From a filamentous cyanobacterium ESFC-1 (GTDB lineage: Bacteria > Cyanobacteriota > Cyanobacteriia > Cyanobacteriales > Spirulinaceae): 64,000 nt of DNA. Made by a program: the position numbers and the translations under genes. The stretch spans positions 331,633 to 395,632 of the forward strand of contig KB904821.1 of the NCBI GenBank assembly GCA_000380225.1, given 5' to 3'. Shown one piece after another: positions 34,863 to 45,026 of the stretch. Position 1 is the stretch's first letter. Each line of letters starts with the position of its first letter. The notes below the pieces were generated by a model. It saw only the letters and a list, made by a program, of their open reading frames with translations. It searched no databases and was not told where the DNA came from.

Positions 34863-35525
34863 ATGTCTCATGCCGTTTCTCAAGATAATCTTTGTTTGCA
34901 TATTGGTTGCGGATTAGTGGTAGCTCCCGATTGGCAAAATTATGACGCTTCTTTGAGTTTGAGATTGAGCCAAATGCCCCTCGTTGGCAAGATTGCCGCC
35001 CAACAGTTGGCCTTGCCCAGTTGGTCGGAAACAGTGCGTTATGGTGATATTGTCAAAGGCTTAAAGATTGCCCCTCAAAGCTGCGATTTAATTTATGCAG
35101 CTCATGTTTTAGAACATTTGAGTTTAGACGATTTTCATACCGCCCTCGATCATATTTATACTTATTTAAAACCAGGGGGAACTTTCCGGGCTGTGGTTCC
35201 CGATCTCGAACAATATATTCAGTCTTATTGGCAACAGCGTCAAGATGAAGCGATCGCGTCCCAAGCCGCCATCGACTTTATGACGGCTTCAGGCATTGGC
35301 CGTTCGCGATCGCGCAAAACCTGGAAAGACCGACTGCGAGAAGCCCTGGCCAATTATCGCCATCAATGGATGTGGGATCGGCCTTCTTTGCAAGCCGCTT
35401 TTGCCGAACATGGCTTCAAAAATCCGCGTTTTTGTACCTATGGCGACTGGGACGATCCGCGTTTTGCTAAAGTCGAATATAAGGATAGTTTTGAATATGC
35501 GATTGGTGTTGAAGGTCGCAAATGA
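34863..35525 (+). CDS. SAM-dependent methyltransferase-like protein
   Basis: 220 aa. The start LCLHIGCGLVVAPDWQNYD is the glycine motif of small class I methyltransferase-like proteins, then IYAAHVLEHLSLDDFHTALD and KPGGTFRAVVPDLEQY. This subtype is common in surface-polysaccharide loci. No further substrate hints. It overlaps the next gene by four bases (ATGA at 35522-35525). Confidence 0.8.
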   Translation: MSHAVSQDNLCLHIGCGLVVAPDWQNYDASLSLRLSQMPLVGKIAAQQLALPSWSETVRYGDIVKGLKIAPQSCDLIYAAHVLEHLSLDDFHTALDHIYTYLKPGGTFRAVVPDLEQYIQSYWQQRQDEAIASQAAIDFMTASGIGRSRSRKTWKDRLREALANYRHQWMWDRPSLQAAFAEHGFKNPRFCTYGDWDDPRFAKVEYKDSFEYAIGVEGRK

Positions 35526-36109
35526 AAATGCGTTTTTCCCAACGACAAATTTTAGCATTGAGTGGCAGTGCGATCGCCCTGTTAATCGCCGGAATGGGCG
35601 GTTTTGTCGGGATACGGATTGCTCAGACTCGTCAAATTGCCCCGGAACCCCAAGCCATTCTCATGCTAGGGGGTGATTTTGACCGAGAACCCTTTACCGC
35701 CGCCTTTGCCCAATCTCGCCCAGATTTGCCGATTTGGGTGTCTTCAGGAATGCCAGAAGCCAAGTCGCGGCTCATTTTCACCTCGGCGGGCATTTCCCCT
35801 CAGCGCTTGCACCTCGACAATCGGGCTGTGGATACCGTGACCAACTTTACCACCTTGGTCAACGACCTCCAACAGCGCAACATCCGCCATGTTTATCTGC
35901 TCACCTCTGATTTTCACATGAGACGGGCTACCGCGATCGCGACGGTGGTTTTGGGCAGTCAGGGCATTGTTTTTACCCCGGTGGCGATTCCGTCGGCTAA
36001 AGAATCAGAATCCTGGTGGCGTGTTGCCCGCGATGGTAGTCGGGCGGTATTGTGGATGTTTACGGGACGCACAGGGGCAAGTTTAAACCCCCGTTTGCCT
36101 TCCTCATGA
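35522..36109 (+). CDS. DUF218 (YdcF/SanA-like) protein
   Basis: 195 aa. An N-terminal membrane helix (LALSGSAIALLIAGMGGFVG) leads to a DUF218 domain: AILMLGGDFDREPF, then LPIWVSSGMPEAKS, TVTNFTTLV and LLTSDFHMRRATAIA. DUF218 proteins include SanA/YdcF; roles in cell-envelope polysaccharide metabolism are suggested by context. It overlaps both neighbours by four bases. Confidence 0.85.
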   Translation: MKMRFSQRQILALSGSAIALLIAGMGGFVGIRIAQTRQIAPEPQAILMLGGDFDREPFTAAFAQSRPDLPIWVSSGMPEAKSRLIFTSAGISPQRLHLDNRAVDTVTNFTTLVNDLQQRNIRHVYLLTSDFHMRRATAIATVVLGSQGIVFTPVAIPSAKESESWWRVARDGSRAVLWMFTGRTGASLNPRLPSS

Positions 36110-37053
36110 AAATTAAAAAACGTCTTTATTGGCTTGCCGCCGGGATTGTCCTGGCTTTTATTTTGCTTGAAACGGGTTTGCGTCTGGGTTTGGGCTTAGG
36201 ATATCCCGTTTTGAGTATGGCAGACTCGCAAACCGGGTATCGTTTCCAACCGAATCAAAACCGCCGCCGTTTGGGAAAAAAACTGCAATACAATCAATAT
36301 TCCCAACGCTCTGATTTTGTGAAACTGCCAAAGCCTCAAGATACTTTGAGAATCCTCATGGTGGGGGATTCGGTGTTGAATGGTGGGACTCCGATCGATC
36401 AATCCCAAACCATCAGCGAGTTACTCGAAACCCAACTGGCTTCAAATGATGCCACCGTCGAGGTTTTGAATGCCTCTGCCGGATCGTGGGGCATTGGCAA
36501 TCAGTTGGGATATTTAGGCAAATTTGGCTTTTTTGACAGTGATATCTTGATTTTACAAATCGGGACTCACGATTTGGTACAGCCGACCAGTACGGGCGAT
36601 CGCGTCGGGATCGACCCCAATTATCCCAATCGCTTGCCGTTGTTAGCGACCCAGGAGTTATGGCAGCGTTATTTAATGCCAAGGGTACAACGGCGGTTAG
36701 GGAGAAATACGTCCCCGGAAATTCCCACAACTCCGGATTTAGAAGCGCAATTTCGGGAAAATATGGCGTATTTACAGGAAATTATCACTCTGGCACGTCG
36801 CGAGTCTCTCCCGGTTTATGTTCTCTATACTCCCAACTGGATTGATGTGTTGTCTCCCGACCCCAATCCCTTATACAAAGTCGAGTTTCTCGCCTTACTC
36901 GAAAGCCAGCAAGTCCCGGTTATTGATTTACAAGATCGCTGGCTATCTCTACCCGCAACGACCGTAGAATCGTATTTTCGCGATAGCGTTCACTTGACGG
37001 TTACGGGCAATCAAGCGCTCGTTAAAACCTTGCGATCGCGACTATCTCAATAA
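36106..37053 (+). CDS. SGNH/GDSL-family hydrolase
   Basis: About 315 aa from the ATG at 36106, which overlaps the previous stop (ATGA); the frame is open 18 codons further upstream but not used. An N-terminal membrane anchor (LYWLAAGIVLAFILLETGLRL). Block I is MVGDSVLNG (Ser nucleophile), block V is DSVHLTVTGNQ (Asp, His). SGNH enzymes are often O-acetyltransferase/esterases on polysaccharides, consistent with glycan modification. Topology: active domain outside the membrane by inference. Confidence 0.85.
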   Translation: MKIKKRLYWLAAGIVLAFILLETGLRLGLGLGYPVLSMADSQTGYRFQPNQNRRRLGKKLQYNQYSQRSDFVKLPKPQDTLRILMVGDSVLNGGTPIDQSQTISELLETQLASNDATVEVLNASAGSWGIGNQLGYLGKFGFFDSDILILQIGTHDLVQPTSTGDRVGIDPNYPNRLPLLATQELWQRYLMPRVQRRLGRNTSPEIPTTPDLEAQFRENMAYLQEIITLARRESLPVYVLYTPNWIDVLSPDPNPLYKVEFLALLESQQVPVIDLQDRWLSLPATTVESYFRDSVHLTVTGNQALVKTLRSRLSQ

Positions 37054-37599
37054 ACTTTCGCCGCAAAAAAATCAGCGATTTAAAACAGCGCAAAAACTTT
37101 ACACAACTTTTACAAAACGCCCCGTAGCCTCGTACAAATACAGAAAAGCGTTAGTAATTTTATCACCATCTTTCCCCAGACTTGCCAGAAAGAATGAATT
37201 ATGATATCGGTTATTTGGAGATAGTTTCAGTAATTTTACGGGGATTTGACAAATTGCGATCGCAATTCTAGAAGTGAGCATTCCTGGCTCAGAATAGGGT
37301 AACCTGGGAATGACCGTTGGTTTTTCCGCCATTTGCTTATAATTTGAGCAAGTTAATACGAGTTAGCTTCATTGCTCATCCTTCTTCATACCCGGTTGGT
37401 TGGGCTGGATTCAGGAAACTTAGCTCAATTTAATTAATTCAATGCCCAATTTTTGCGGGTATTTTTAAACTGACTTTTACAGGCACAAGTCATTGTTGAA
37501 ATTTATAACTTCAACCTAATTAATGGGATTGCCTGTTTTAAAATTGGCCCTGACAATGTGCGCTCATTTGCAAATATTATTCTCAAGGCAAAGTTGGGC
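37054..37599. other. 546-bp spacer with a possible short ORF
   Basis: Spacer between the SGNH gene and the third GT. A minus-strand frame at 37099-37332 (listed below) is the only candidate gene. 37340-37590 has AT-rich DNA that should hold the GT promoter; no specific element identified. Confidence 0.4.
37099..37332 (-). CDS. Possible small hypothetical protein
   Basis: 77 aa, MAEKPTVIPRLPYSEPG... ending LYLYEATGRFVKVV. I do not recognise it. Composition looks protein-like (no low complexity), but there is no Shine-Dalgarno and it lies on the strand opposite its neighbours. Treat as uncertain. Confidence 0.3.
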   Translation of the reverse strand: MAEKPTVIPRLPYSEPGMLTSRIAIAICQIPVKLLKLSPNNRYHNSFFLASLGKDGDKITNAFLYLYEATGRFVKVV

Positions 37600-38910
37600 A
37601 TGATTGAAAAACATCTACCTAAGTTTTTGTTTATTCCTTTTAAACGCTCTCAAAAATCTGTTGTTTCTTCTACGACTTCTGTCCCTTTACAAAGTCGTCA
37701 TAATTTATTGATTGTCACGCAATTTTTTCCCCCAGACTATGCAGCCACAGGTCAACTTATCGCCGAACTAGCCGCCCAACTCAGTCAGCAAGGACTCCGC
37801 ATTAAAATTTTTACGGCTCAACCGGGTTATGCCTTTCAAAAAGAGTCAGCCCCCCAATATGAAATTGCCGAAGAAACCATCATTCAGCGATCGCGGTCGT
37901 CTCGTTTTTTACCAAAACGTATTCGCGGACGCACCATTAATGGTTTAATTTTTTGCATACGCACTGCCCTACACCTCCTCAAAGCGGCTCGCCGTCAAGA
38001 CACCCTTTTACTCACCACAGAACCCCCTTATTTACCGTTTTTAGGGTATTTAGCGCATTTGTGTTTTGGGTTGTCTTATGTGTGTGTTTTATACGATTTG
38101 TATCCCGATGTAGCGGTGGAATTGCAAGTTGTGTCTAAAAATCATATCCTGACCCGCCTTTGGGATTGGTGCAATCGCTTAATCTGGAAACACGCTCAAA
38201 GTATTATTGTGCTGAGTTCGACCATGAAAAAACGAGTTGTGGCTAAAAATCCCGCGATCGCGGATAAAATAGTCGCCATTCCCAGTTGGTCTGACCCCGT
38301 AGCAATCAAACCCATCGCGAAACAAAAAAACTGGTTTGCTCAAAAACACAACCTGAGCGATCGCTTTACCGTTCTTTACTCAGGAAATCTCGGTCGCTGT
38401 CACGACATGGAAACCATCCTCGCGGCAGCCTTAGAACTCAAAAACGAGCCGATTCAGTTTGTCTTTATCGGTCACGGGGCCAAACTGCAAGGCTGTAGGG
38501 ATTACGTCCAACAGCATCAACTCACCAACTGCTTATTCTTGCCCTACCAAGACAAAGAAGTTCTCCCCTACTCCCTCACCGCTTGCGACCTGTCCTTGGT
38601 GAGTATTAGCCCCGGTTTAGAGGGTTTAGTCGCCCCTAGTAAGCTTTATGGCATTTTAGCCGCCGCCCGCCCCGTCGCCGCCATTTGCGAGTCTCATTCC
38701 TATTTACGAGAGTTACTGGCTGAGGCTCGTTGCGGTCAATGTTTCGACAATGGCGATCGCATCGGGTTAGCCGACTATATCCGCTATCTCGCCACCCAAC
38801 CGAGATTAGTGCAAACGTTAGGCCGTTCCGGCAGACGCTATCTCCTCGGCAACTGTACCCCCGAAATCGTCGCCCAAGAGTATCTCAAGGTTTTACTAAA
38901 CAACACCTAA
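37600..38910 (+). CDS. Glycosyltransferase, GT4 family (WbuB-like)
   Basis: 436 aa from the ATG at 37600; a GTG at 37558 would add 14 residues. The N-terminal domain has LLIVTQFFPPDYAATGQLIAE, the hallmark of WbuB-type glycosyltransferases, and VCVLYDLYPDVAVEL. C-terminal: LYSGNLGRCHDMETILAAA, PYQDKEVLPYSLTACDLSLV and a late P-S-KLYGIL motif. The sugar is unknown. It is separate from the other GT genes by about 550 bp. Confidence 0.92.
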   Translation: MIEKHLPKFLFIPFKRSQKSVVSSTTSVPLQSRHNLLIVTQFFPPDYAATGQLIAELAAQLSQQGLRIKIFTAQPGYAFQKESAPQYEIAEETIIQRSRSSRFLPKRIRGRTINGLIFCIRTALHLLKAARRQDTLLLTTEPPYLPFLGYLAHLCFGLSYVCVLYDLYPDVAVELQVVSKNHILTRLWDWCNRLIWKHAQSIIVLSSTMKKRVVAKNPAIADKIVAIPSWSDPVAIKPIAKQKNWFAQKHNLSDRFTVLYSGNLGRCHDMETILAAALELKNEPIQFVFIGHGAKLQGCRDYVQQHQLTNCLFLPYQDKEVLPYSLTACDLSLVSISPGLEGLVAPSKLYGILAAARPVAAICESHSYLRELLAEARCGQCFDNGDRIGLADYIRYLATQPRLVQTLGRSGRRYLLGNCTPEIVAQEYLKVLLNNT

Positions 38911-39054
38911 TGGTCACGTTTTTTGGATGATTTACTGGTGATTGGTTGTTGGTAGAGCAACCGCCAAATCGGTCAGGACAACATATCCATTCTGAGAAAA
39001 TAAGTCCCCGTGGGAGAGGGGTTTCACTGTCAGGCTTACTGCTATAGCCGACAC

Positions 39055-39087
39055 AAAACCCCGGTTTTTTCAACAAACCGGGGTTTT
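39055..39087. terminator. 13-bp stem terminator hairpin
   Basis: AAAACCCCGGTTT (39055-39067) and AAACCGGGGTTTT (39075-39087) form a perfect stem with a 7-base loop, T-rich on one side. It lies between the plus-strand GT gene and the minus-strand thrC, where a bidirectional terminator is expected. Confidence 0.7.
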
Positions 39088-39112
39088 AAATCAAAAGATA
39101 AAAGACAAAAAA

Positions 39113-40228
39113 CTAAAATCCCATCGCTTCAGCCACCGCATCCGGGTCGGCTTTGATGCCGCCGCGAACTTCATTTTGGCTGTGTTTGATGGCGCAATCG
39201 GGGTCTTTGAGACCATTTCCCGTTAAGACGCAAACCACCGTTGCTTCACTGGGGACTCGATCTTTAACTTTTAACAATCCTGCCACCGAAGCAGCACTCG
39301 CGGGTTCGCAAAATACTCCTTCTTCGCTGGCCAGTAAGCGATAAGCGTTGAGAATCTCCTCATCAGTGACGGGGTTAAATTCTCCTTGAGACGCATCCTT
39401 GACCGCGATCGCCTTTTGCCAGTTGGCCGGATTGCCAATGCGAATCGCCGTGGCTAAGGTGGTGGGATGGGAGACAATTTCTTGCTGAATCAAAGGCGCA
39501 GAACCCGCCGCTTGGAAACCCATCATGCGGGGCAGTTTTTGGCATTTCCCGGCTTGATGATACTCGCAAAAGCCCATCCAATAAGCGGTAATATTGCCAG
39601 CATTGCCCACGGGAATGCAAAGCCAATCGGGGGCTTGGCCGAGGGTATCTACCACTTCAAAGGCGGCGGTTTTCTGCCCCTCTAAGCGGTAGGGATTGAC
39701 CGAGTTGACCAAAGTTACCGGATAGCGCTCGGCCAAGCCCCGCACCACGTTAAGGCAGTCATCAAAGTTACCGTCAATGGCAATGACTTCTGCGCCGTAC
39801 AACAAGGCTTGCGCTAGTTTGCCTAAAGCGACATAGCCATCGGGAATCGTCACGAAAGCCCGCATTCCGGCGCGTCTGGCGTAGGCGGCGGCGGCGGCTG
39901 AGGTATTTCCCGTACTGGCACAGATCGCGGCTTTTGCCCCCGCTTCTTTGGCTTTGGACATGGCCATGGTCATGCCTCGGTCTTTGAAGCTTCCCGTGGG
40001 ATTTAAGCCGTCATATTTGACTAAAACCTTGACACCGCGACCAATTTGTGCTGATATCGCGGGGGCGGGGATCAAGGGGGTATTGCCTTCGAGGAGCGTC
40101 ACCACGGGGGTTGCGTCGCTCACGGGTAGAAAGTCGCGATAGGCTTCGATCAACCCCGGCCAGTTGGTGGGGTAGCGAGTGGTAGAGCGAGCAGTAGATT
40201 CAGCGTTTCTCGGAAGATTTAAAACCAC
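39113..40228 (-). CDS. thrC: Threonine synthase
   Basis: 371 aa, GTG start. It converts O-phosphohomoserine to threonine with PLP. The PLP Lys is Lys82 in [14 protein letters not shown]; the phosphate loop follows as [17 protein letters not shown]. The family is the shorter bacterial/cyanobacterial class. It lies between two convergent or codirectional genes; DEAD helicase gene follows upstream on the same strand after 111 bp. Confidence 0.95.
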   Translation of the reverse strand: MVLNLPRNAESTARSTTRYPTNWPGLIEAYRDFLPVSDATPVVTLLEGNTPLIPAPAISAQIGRGVKVLVKYDGLNPTGSFKDRGMTMAMSKAKEAGAKAAICASTGNTSAAAAAYARRAGMRAFVTIPDGYVALGKLAQALLYGAEVIAIDGNFDDCLNVVRGLAERYPVTLVNSVNPYRLEGQKTAAFEVVDTLGQAPDWLCIPVGNAGNITAYWMGFCEYHQAGKCQKLPRMMGFQAAGSAPLIQQEIVSHPTTLATAIRIGNPANWQKAIAVKDASQGEFNPVTDEEILNAYRLLASEEGVFCEPASAASVAGLLKVKDRVPSEATVVCVLTGNGLKDPDCAIKHSQNEVRGGIKADPDAVAEAMGF

Positions 40229-40339
40229 AATTTCGATTGAAATGATGAATTATGAATGATGAACGATGAATAGACAGATCGACAAGCAATTTGGCGAGAC
40301 TATTCACCGTTGCTTAGTTTCCATCAATCCCAACGGGGG

Positions 40340-41779
40340 TTACTTTGAGACGTTTTTGGAGAGTTTGCGGTCGCTCCGGGGGGCGCGATCGCCACGGTAT
40401 TTTGATTTTTTCTGGGGCTTCCGTTTGCTGCGCTTGATTGGCTTATTAATATCAACATCGGGAACTTCCCAGTCTCCTTGCATCCAGTTGGGGCAAGACT
40501 GATCGTACACCATTTGCAAGGCCGCCGCCGCGATCGCGTGGGGATCGTATTCTTCGCTGAGTTCTTTCACCGTAGACAAGAAAGAAGCCATGCGCTCTCC
40601 GGCTAAGGTTTCTTTAACCTGGCGCTGGAGTTTTTCGAGACGACGAGCTTCGACTTGAGCGCGGTTGGGGATTTTGGAAATCTCAAAACGCTGACCCACA
40701 CGCCGTTCAATGCGCCGCATGAGATGGCGATCCATCGGTTGAATCAAAGAGATCGCGGTTCCGGTTTTACCCGCGCGGCCTGTGCGGCCAATGCGGTGAA
40801 TATAGGTTTCGGCGTTGTCGGGGAGGTCGTAGTTAATCACATGGCTGAGGTCTTCGACATCCAAACCACGAGCGGCGATATCGGTGGCCACCACCAAGCG
40901 CACTTGACCTTCCCGGAAGCGATGCACCAGGCGCTCTCGTTGATTTTGGCTGAGGTCGCCGTGATACTCATCGACGCTGTGACCCGAGGCTTGCAGGCGA
41001 CTGGTAATTTCCCCGGCAGAACGTTTGGTGCGGACGAAAATAATCGCCGCTTCTGGGTCTTCGAGTTCGAGGATCGGCATCAAGGCCTTGAGTTTTGTCC
41101 AACTGCGCGGCACACCATAGACTTTTTGATCGATGCGTGTGGGGGCGGAGTTGGCTTGTTTGACGCTGATCGTGACTGGATCGCGCAAGAAGGTGTCGAT
41201 CAGGTTGCGAATTTCTTTGGGCATGGTTGCCGAGAAACAAGCGGTGCTGCGTTCGCGGGGGGTTTGGCGCAGAATCTTCTTCACATCGTCGATGAAGCCC
41301 ATACTGAGCATTTCATCGGCTTCATCGAGAACGGCCCAGGTTAAGGTGGTTAAATCCAGTTCTTTACGGTCGAGGAGGTCGATCACGCGGCCAGGAGTTC
41401 CCACCACGATTTGGACACCCCGGCGCAAGCTGCGGATTTGCCGTTCGAGGGATTGACCCCCACAAATGGTTAATACTTTCAGGCGGCGATCGCCAGCGAA
41501 GTCTTGAACGGCTTGGGCGACTTGTTGGGCAAGTTCGCGGGTGGGGGTGAGGATTAGGGCTTGAACGGTGGTGCGATCGCGATCGATGCCATCGAGTAAT
41601 GGTAAAGAATAGGCGGCGGTTTTACCCGTCCCGGTTTGCGATTGACCCACCACATCTTGGCCGGAGAGTAGATGGGGAATTGCTTGGGACTGAATTTCAG
41701 TCGGACTTTCAAAGCCGAGGCGCTCTAATTGTTCGAGGCGGGCTTCGGAAAGACCTAAGCTGTTAAACGAAATAGTCAT
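40340..41779 (-). CDS. DEAD-box RNA helicase (DeaD/CrhR-like)
   Basis: 479 aa. Q motif GFESPTEIQSQAIP, motif I SQTGTGKT, PTRELAQQ, DEADEMLSMGF, SATMP, ARGLDVED, and HRIGRTGRAG are intact. A basic tail (KRSKRKPQKKSKYRG) ends the protein. It resembles cyanobacterial CrhR/CsdA-like helicases that are cold- and redox-induced; identity as CrhR is by similarity and length only. ATP-dependent RNA unwinding is inferred. Confidence 0.93.
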   Translation of the reverse strand: MTISFNSLGLSEARLEQLERLGFESPTEIQSQAIPHLLSGQDVVGQSQTGTGKTAAYSLPLLDGIDRDRTTVQALILTPTRELAQQVAQAVQDFAGDRRLKVLTICGGQSLERQIRSLRRGVQIVVGTPGRVIDLLDRKELDLTTLTWAVLDEADEMLSMGFIDDVKKILRQTPRERSTACFSATMPKEIRNLIDTFLRDPVTISVKQANSAPTRIDQKVYGVPRSWTKLKALMPILELEDPEAAIIFVRTKRSAGEITSRLQASGHSVDEYHGDLSQNQRERLVHRFREGQVRLVVATDIAARGLDVEDLSHVINYDLPDNAETYIHRIGRTGRAGKTGTAISLIQPMDRHLMRRIERRVGQRFEISKIPNRAQVEARRLEKLQRQVKETLAGERMASFLSTVKELSEEYDPHAIAAAALQMVYDQSCPNWMQGDWEVPDVDINKPIKRSKRKPQKKSKYRGDRAPRSDRKLSKNVSK

Positions 41780-41931
41780 AGAGTATTTTAGCGTTCGTTT
41801 GGTTTAGTTTAAGAAATGTTAACTGATTTAGGAAATCAGTTGCGATACGGATGACCGCAGCCATCCTTGGGTTTGGGGCAGTAGCGATCTCTACCTCCCC
41901 TGTAGCTCGATCTTGAGGCCAATTGCCTTGG
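41780..41931. other. Leader of the DEAD helicase gene
   Basis: 152 bp between rimO and the helicase gene on the minus strand. CTGATTT/AAATCAG inverted repeats at about 41824-41841 could be a leader hairpin. No element is identified otherwise. Confidence 0.3.
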
Positions 41932-43302
41932 CTATCGTGCTACCGCTTTAGGTTGGGAGTTTTCGCCCCAATCCCCCGTTAGCGAGGTTTCGGCCACAAC
42001 ACCGTACAAGTCATAAATGTCCGCGTCTGTGATTGTCACTGGGACAATTTCACCTAAGCTGGCTTCGCCTTGGACGTAAACCCAGCCGTCTACTTCAGGT
42101 GATGACGCTGGCGATCGCCCAATGAATTCTCCTGTGGTGGGATTTTCTTGTTCAATCAAAACGGGTACCGTTTTGCCAATTTCAGCTTGATTTTTATGCA
42201 GCGAAATCGGCTGTTGGATTTGCATTAAGATATCCCGACGGGCTTCGGCCACTTCAGGCGGAACAGTATTGGGCAGAGTGTAAGCTGGGGTTCCTTCTTC
42301 GGGGGAGAAGGTAAACACACCAACTCGATCGAACTCGTGACGTTGGACAAACTGCCGTAAATGCTCAAAGTGTTCCTCGGTTTCACCTGGGAAGCCTACA
42401 ATAAAAGTCGTTCGCAAAACGGCATTCGGCAACGCGGCCTTAATCCTCTCGATAATATCATCATTAACGCGTCCTTGCCAGGGACGGTTCATGGCCCGCA
42501 GGATTTCTGGGTGGGAGTGTTGCAGGGGCAAATCCAGATAGGGCAAGACGTTGGGGGTTTCTTGGATGGCGGTAATTACTTCTGAAGTTAATCCCGTCGG
42601 ATAGGCATAGTGCATCCGAATCCAAGGCACATCGACTTTTCCTAGCGCTCGTAACAACTCGGCTAACATCGGTTTTCCGTAAATGTCTTTGCCGTAGTTG
42701 GTGGTGATTTGGGAAATCAGGATTAATTCTTTGACCCCTTGAGAAGCCAGTTCGGTCGCTTCAGCCACAATCGACTCAATCGAGCGCGATCGCTGATTGC
42801 CCCGCAAATGGGGAATAATACAAAACGCGCAGCGATAATCGCAGCCTTCTGCCACCCGTAAATAAGCAACGGCTTCGGTGGTGGTGCGATAGCGGGGGAC
42901 GGTTTCATCGGCGATATAGGTGGGTTCGGGGGAAACCTCTTTCACTCTTTCCCCTTGTTCGACTCGCTCGATGGTATCGACGATTTTATGATAATCGCTG
43001 CTCCCCAAGAGGGCGACGGCTTCGGGGAGTTCTTCTAGTAATTCTGCTTGAAAATGTTGGGCCATGCAGCCCGTAATCACAATTTTCTTATCGGCTTCGG
43101 CCAGTTCGACGAGGGTTCTCACCGATTCTTCCCGAGCCGCCTGGATAAAACTACAAGTGTTAACAATAACGTAATCGGCTAGTTCTTCGTTGTTATCGAC
43201 ATCATAGCCAGCTTGAACGAGCAAGCCGAGCATGTGTTCGGAGTCAACGCGGTTTTTTTCGCAGCCTAAATGAGATAGTGCAATCGTTGGCTTGTTGCCC
43301 AT
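41932..43302 (-). CDS. rimO: Ribosomal protein S12 methylthiotransferase RimO
   Basis: 456 aa. N-terminal UPF0004 domain with [22 protein letters not shown] and ITGCMAQ (three Cys for the auxiliary cluster); radical SAM domain with [15 protein letters not shown] (CxxxCxxC); C-terminal TRAM domain. It methylthiolates Asp of ribosomal protein S12. Complete. It is separated from the divergent btpA by about 340 bp. Confidence 0.95.
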   Translation of the reverse strand: MGNKPTIALSHLGCEKNRVDSEHMLGLLVQAGYDVDNNEELADYVIVNTCSFIQAAREESVRTLVELAEADKKIVITGCMAQHFQAELLEELPEAVALLGSSDYHKIVDTIERVEQGERVKEVSPEPTYIADETVPRYRTTTEAVAYLRVAEGCDYRCAFCIIPHLRGNQRSRSIESIVAEATELASQGVKELILISQITTNYGKDIYGKPMLAELLRALGKVDVPWIRMHYAYPTGLTSEVITAIQETPNVLPYLDLPLQHSHPEILRAMNRPWQGRVNDDIIERIKAALPNAVLRTTFIVGFPGETEEHFEHLRQFVQRHEFDRVGVFTFSPEEGTPAYTLPNTVPPEVAEARRDILMQIQQPISLHKNQAEIGKTVPVLIEQENPTTGEFIGRSPASSPEVDGWVYVQGEASLGEIVPVTITDADIYDLYGVVAETSLTGDWGENSQPKAVAR

Positions 43303-43639
43303 GCAGTTAATAAAAGTAAGGTGAAGCTAGAGTTTACAAAAAATTTGGATCAGTGGATGACTTAGCGCGATCGCCCCAAGCCAGCTTAAAATAGTTGGGG
43401 GCAATTTAACACGCAACTCGTCTTTATATTGTAAAAGACATTGATTTATCGTGGGCCTGTCCCGACCCTGAGAATTCTAAATTTCTGGACAATCCCTCCA
43501 GAATAGCTGAGAAATTAAGCGCGATCGCCGGGACATTTTTTCCTTTTGTCCCCATCAATCCGTTAAAATCTTCAACAGCCAACTCCGGGTTGCTGCTATT
43601 TTCAGTTGTTATTGACTGCTTAACTTCAATTAAGACTTC
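43303..43639. other. 337-bp divergent spacer rimO/btpA
   Basis: Region with promoters in both directions expected. An inverted pair GGGGGCAATT is not palindromic; I see nothing diagnostic. No small ORF (such as petN or psb genes) was found by eye. Confidence 0.35.
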
Positions 43640-44494
43640 GTGGATTTAACACAAATTTTCCCAACTCCTAATCCGATTATTGGCGTGGTTCACCTTTTGC
43701 CCTTGCCGAGTTCGCCTCGTTGGGGCGGCAATCTCAAAGCCATCATCGATCGCGCCGAACAAGAAGCCACGGCTTTGGCCGCCGGAGGCGTGGATGGCAT
43801 TATCGTGGAAAATTTTTTTGATGCGCCTTTTGCCAAAAAACAAGTCGATCCGGCGGTTGTGAGTGCCATGACCCTGATCGTGCAGCGTTTGATGAATTTG
43901 GTGATGTTACCCGTGGGGATCAACGTTCTCCGCAATGATGCCCACAGCGCCGTGGCGATCGCCACTTGCGTCCAAGCCCAGTTTATTCGCGTTAACGTCC
44001 TTACCGGAGTCATGGCTACCGACCAAGGCTTGATTGAAGGAGAAGCTCATCAATTACTACGCTATCGGCGCGAATTGGGCAGTGATACCGCCATTTTTGC
44101 CGATGTTTTAGTCAAACACGCTCGCCCTTTAGGAACCCCCAATTTAACCACCGCCGTCCAAGAAACCATCGAACGGGGTTTAGCCGATGGGGTCATTTTA
44201 TCGGGCTGGGCCACCGGCAGTCCCCCGACTCTAGAAGACTTAGAACTCGCCTCAGCCGCCGCCGGAGATACCCCGGTTTTTATTGGCAGTGGGGCGAATG
44301 ATGATAATATTGCCCGATTATTACAAGCCGCAGACGGCGCAATTGTCGCCAGTTCCCTCAAACGTCGCGGCCAGATATCTGAACCCATCGATCCGATTCG
44401 CGTCCAAGCTTTTGTCGAAGCGGCCCGTCAAAGTCCCCCCTTTTTGACTGAAAATTCGGCGGCGGCGGTTAAGTCGATGAAGATTGCGCCTTAG
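43640..44494 (+). CDS. btpA: Photosystem I biogenesis protein BtpA
   Basis: 284 aa, GTG start. Matches the BtpA/SgcQ family: PIIGVVHLLPLPSSPRWGG at the start, GVDGIIVENFFDAPF, and ADVLVKHARPLG; C-terminal segment PVFIGSGANDDNIARLL. BtpA is a peripheral thylakoid protein needed for photosystem I stability in Synechocystis. The fold resembles TIM barrels. It is upstream of a terminator-like hairpin at 44692. Confidence 0.93.
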   Translation: MDLTQIFPTPNPIIGVVHLLPLPSSPRWGGNLKAIIDRAEQEATALAAGGVDGIIVENFFDAPFAKKQVDPAVVSAMTLIVQRLMNLVMLPVGINVLRNDAHSAVAIATCVQAQFIRVNVLTGVMATDQGLIEGEAHQLLRYRRELGSDTAIFADVLVKHARPLGTPNLTTAVQETIERGLADGVILSGWATGSPPTLEDLELASAAAGDTPVFIGSGANDDNIARLLQAADGAIVASSLKRRGQISEPIDPIRVQAFVEAARQSPPFLTENSAAAVKSMKIAP

Positions 44495-44610
44495 TTGTTC
44501 GTCCTTTGTCATTAGTCCTTTGTCATTAGTCCTTTGTCATTAGTCCTTTGTCATTAGTCCTTTGTCCTTTGTCATTAGTCCTTTGTCCTTGGTTTTGGGT
44601 TACTAGGGCG
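44495..44610. repeat. TCCTTTG/TCATTAG heptad array
   Basis: At 44501-44600 a tandem array of the heptads TCCTTTG and TCATTAG in alternation, about 13 units with small disorder, directly after the btpA stop. Same repeat vocabulary as in the ppsA start region. Confidence 0.88.
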
Positions 44611-45026
44611 ACCGAGACTAATTCTTGGAAACTTAATTTGAGTTCTTCGGGCTGAACTGCTTACTAGCATTGGCTTTAAGGCTTTTTAGGAGTCTGTCCC
44701 CTCGCCCAAGTTGGCAGACCTTTTTTGCTGGGGAAAAACACCCCCTCTCAAAATTAAGAACAAATAATCAATAACTGGTGCGCGTCTTGTAGCGCACTAG
44801 AAATAACCAATAACACGCGTACCAGTAAATGATCGGGAAAACGTGACCGCGATCGCGCGGTGGACAAAGGACAAAAGACCAATGACCAATAACAAAGGAC
44901 AAAAGACAAAAGACAAAAATTCGAGCTAAAGTTGAAATCGAAGGATACAGTCACCGCGATCGGAAGCGGTAGGGTATTCTCGATCCATATAGTTTTGTTT
45001 GTAGAAATAATCTTAGGAATAAGCCA
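44611..45026. other. 416-bp spacer: terminator then repeats
   Basis: After the heptad array come unique DNA with a terminator (44692-44726), a second repeated GCGCACTAGAAAT/GTAGCGCAC patch at 44778-44800, and CA-rich heptads (AAGGACAAAAGACC, AATAACC) at 44865-44920. The VKOR promoter should be in 44920-45026. Confidence 0.5.
44692..44726 (+). terminator. Intrinsic terminator after btpA
   Basis: GTCTG at 44692 pairs with CAGAC at 44715-44719 (extended by partial matches), followed by TTTTTT at 44721-44726. It is 200 bp past the btpA stop, in its direction. Confidence 0.5.

Noticed and set aside
44501-44600. Possible CRISPR array
   Set aside because: The repeats are 7-bp tandem heptads without unique spacers of constant length; the same units occur in many spacers. 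No cas gene is in the window.
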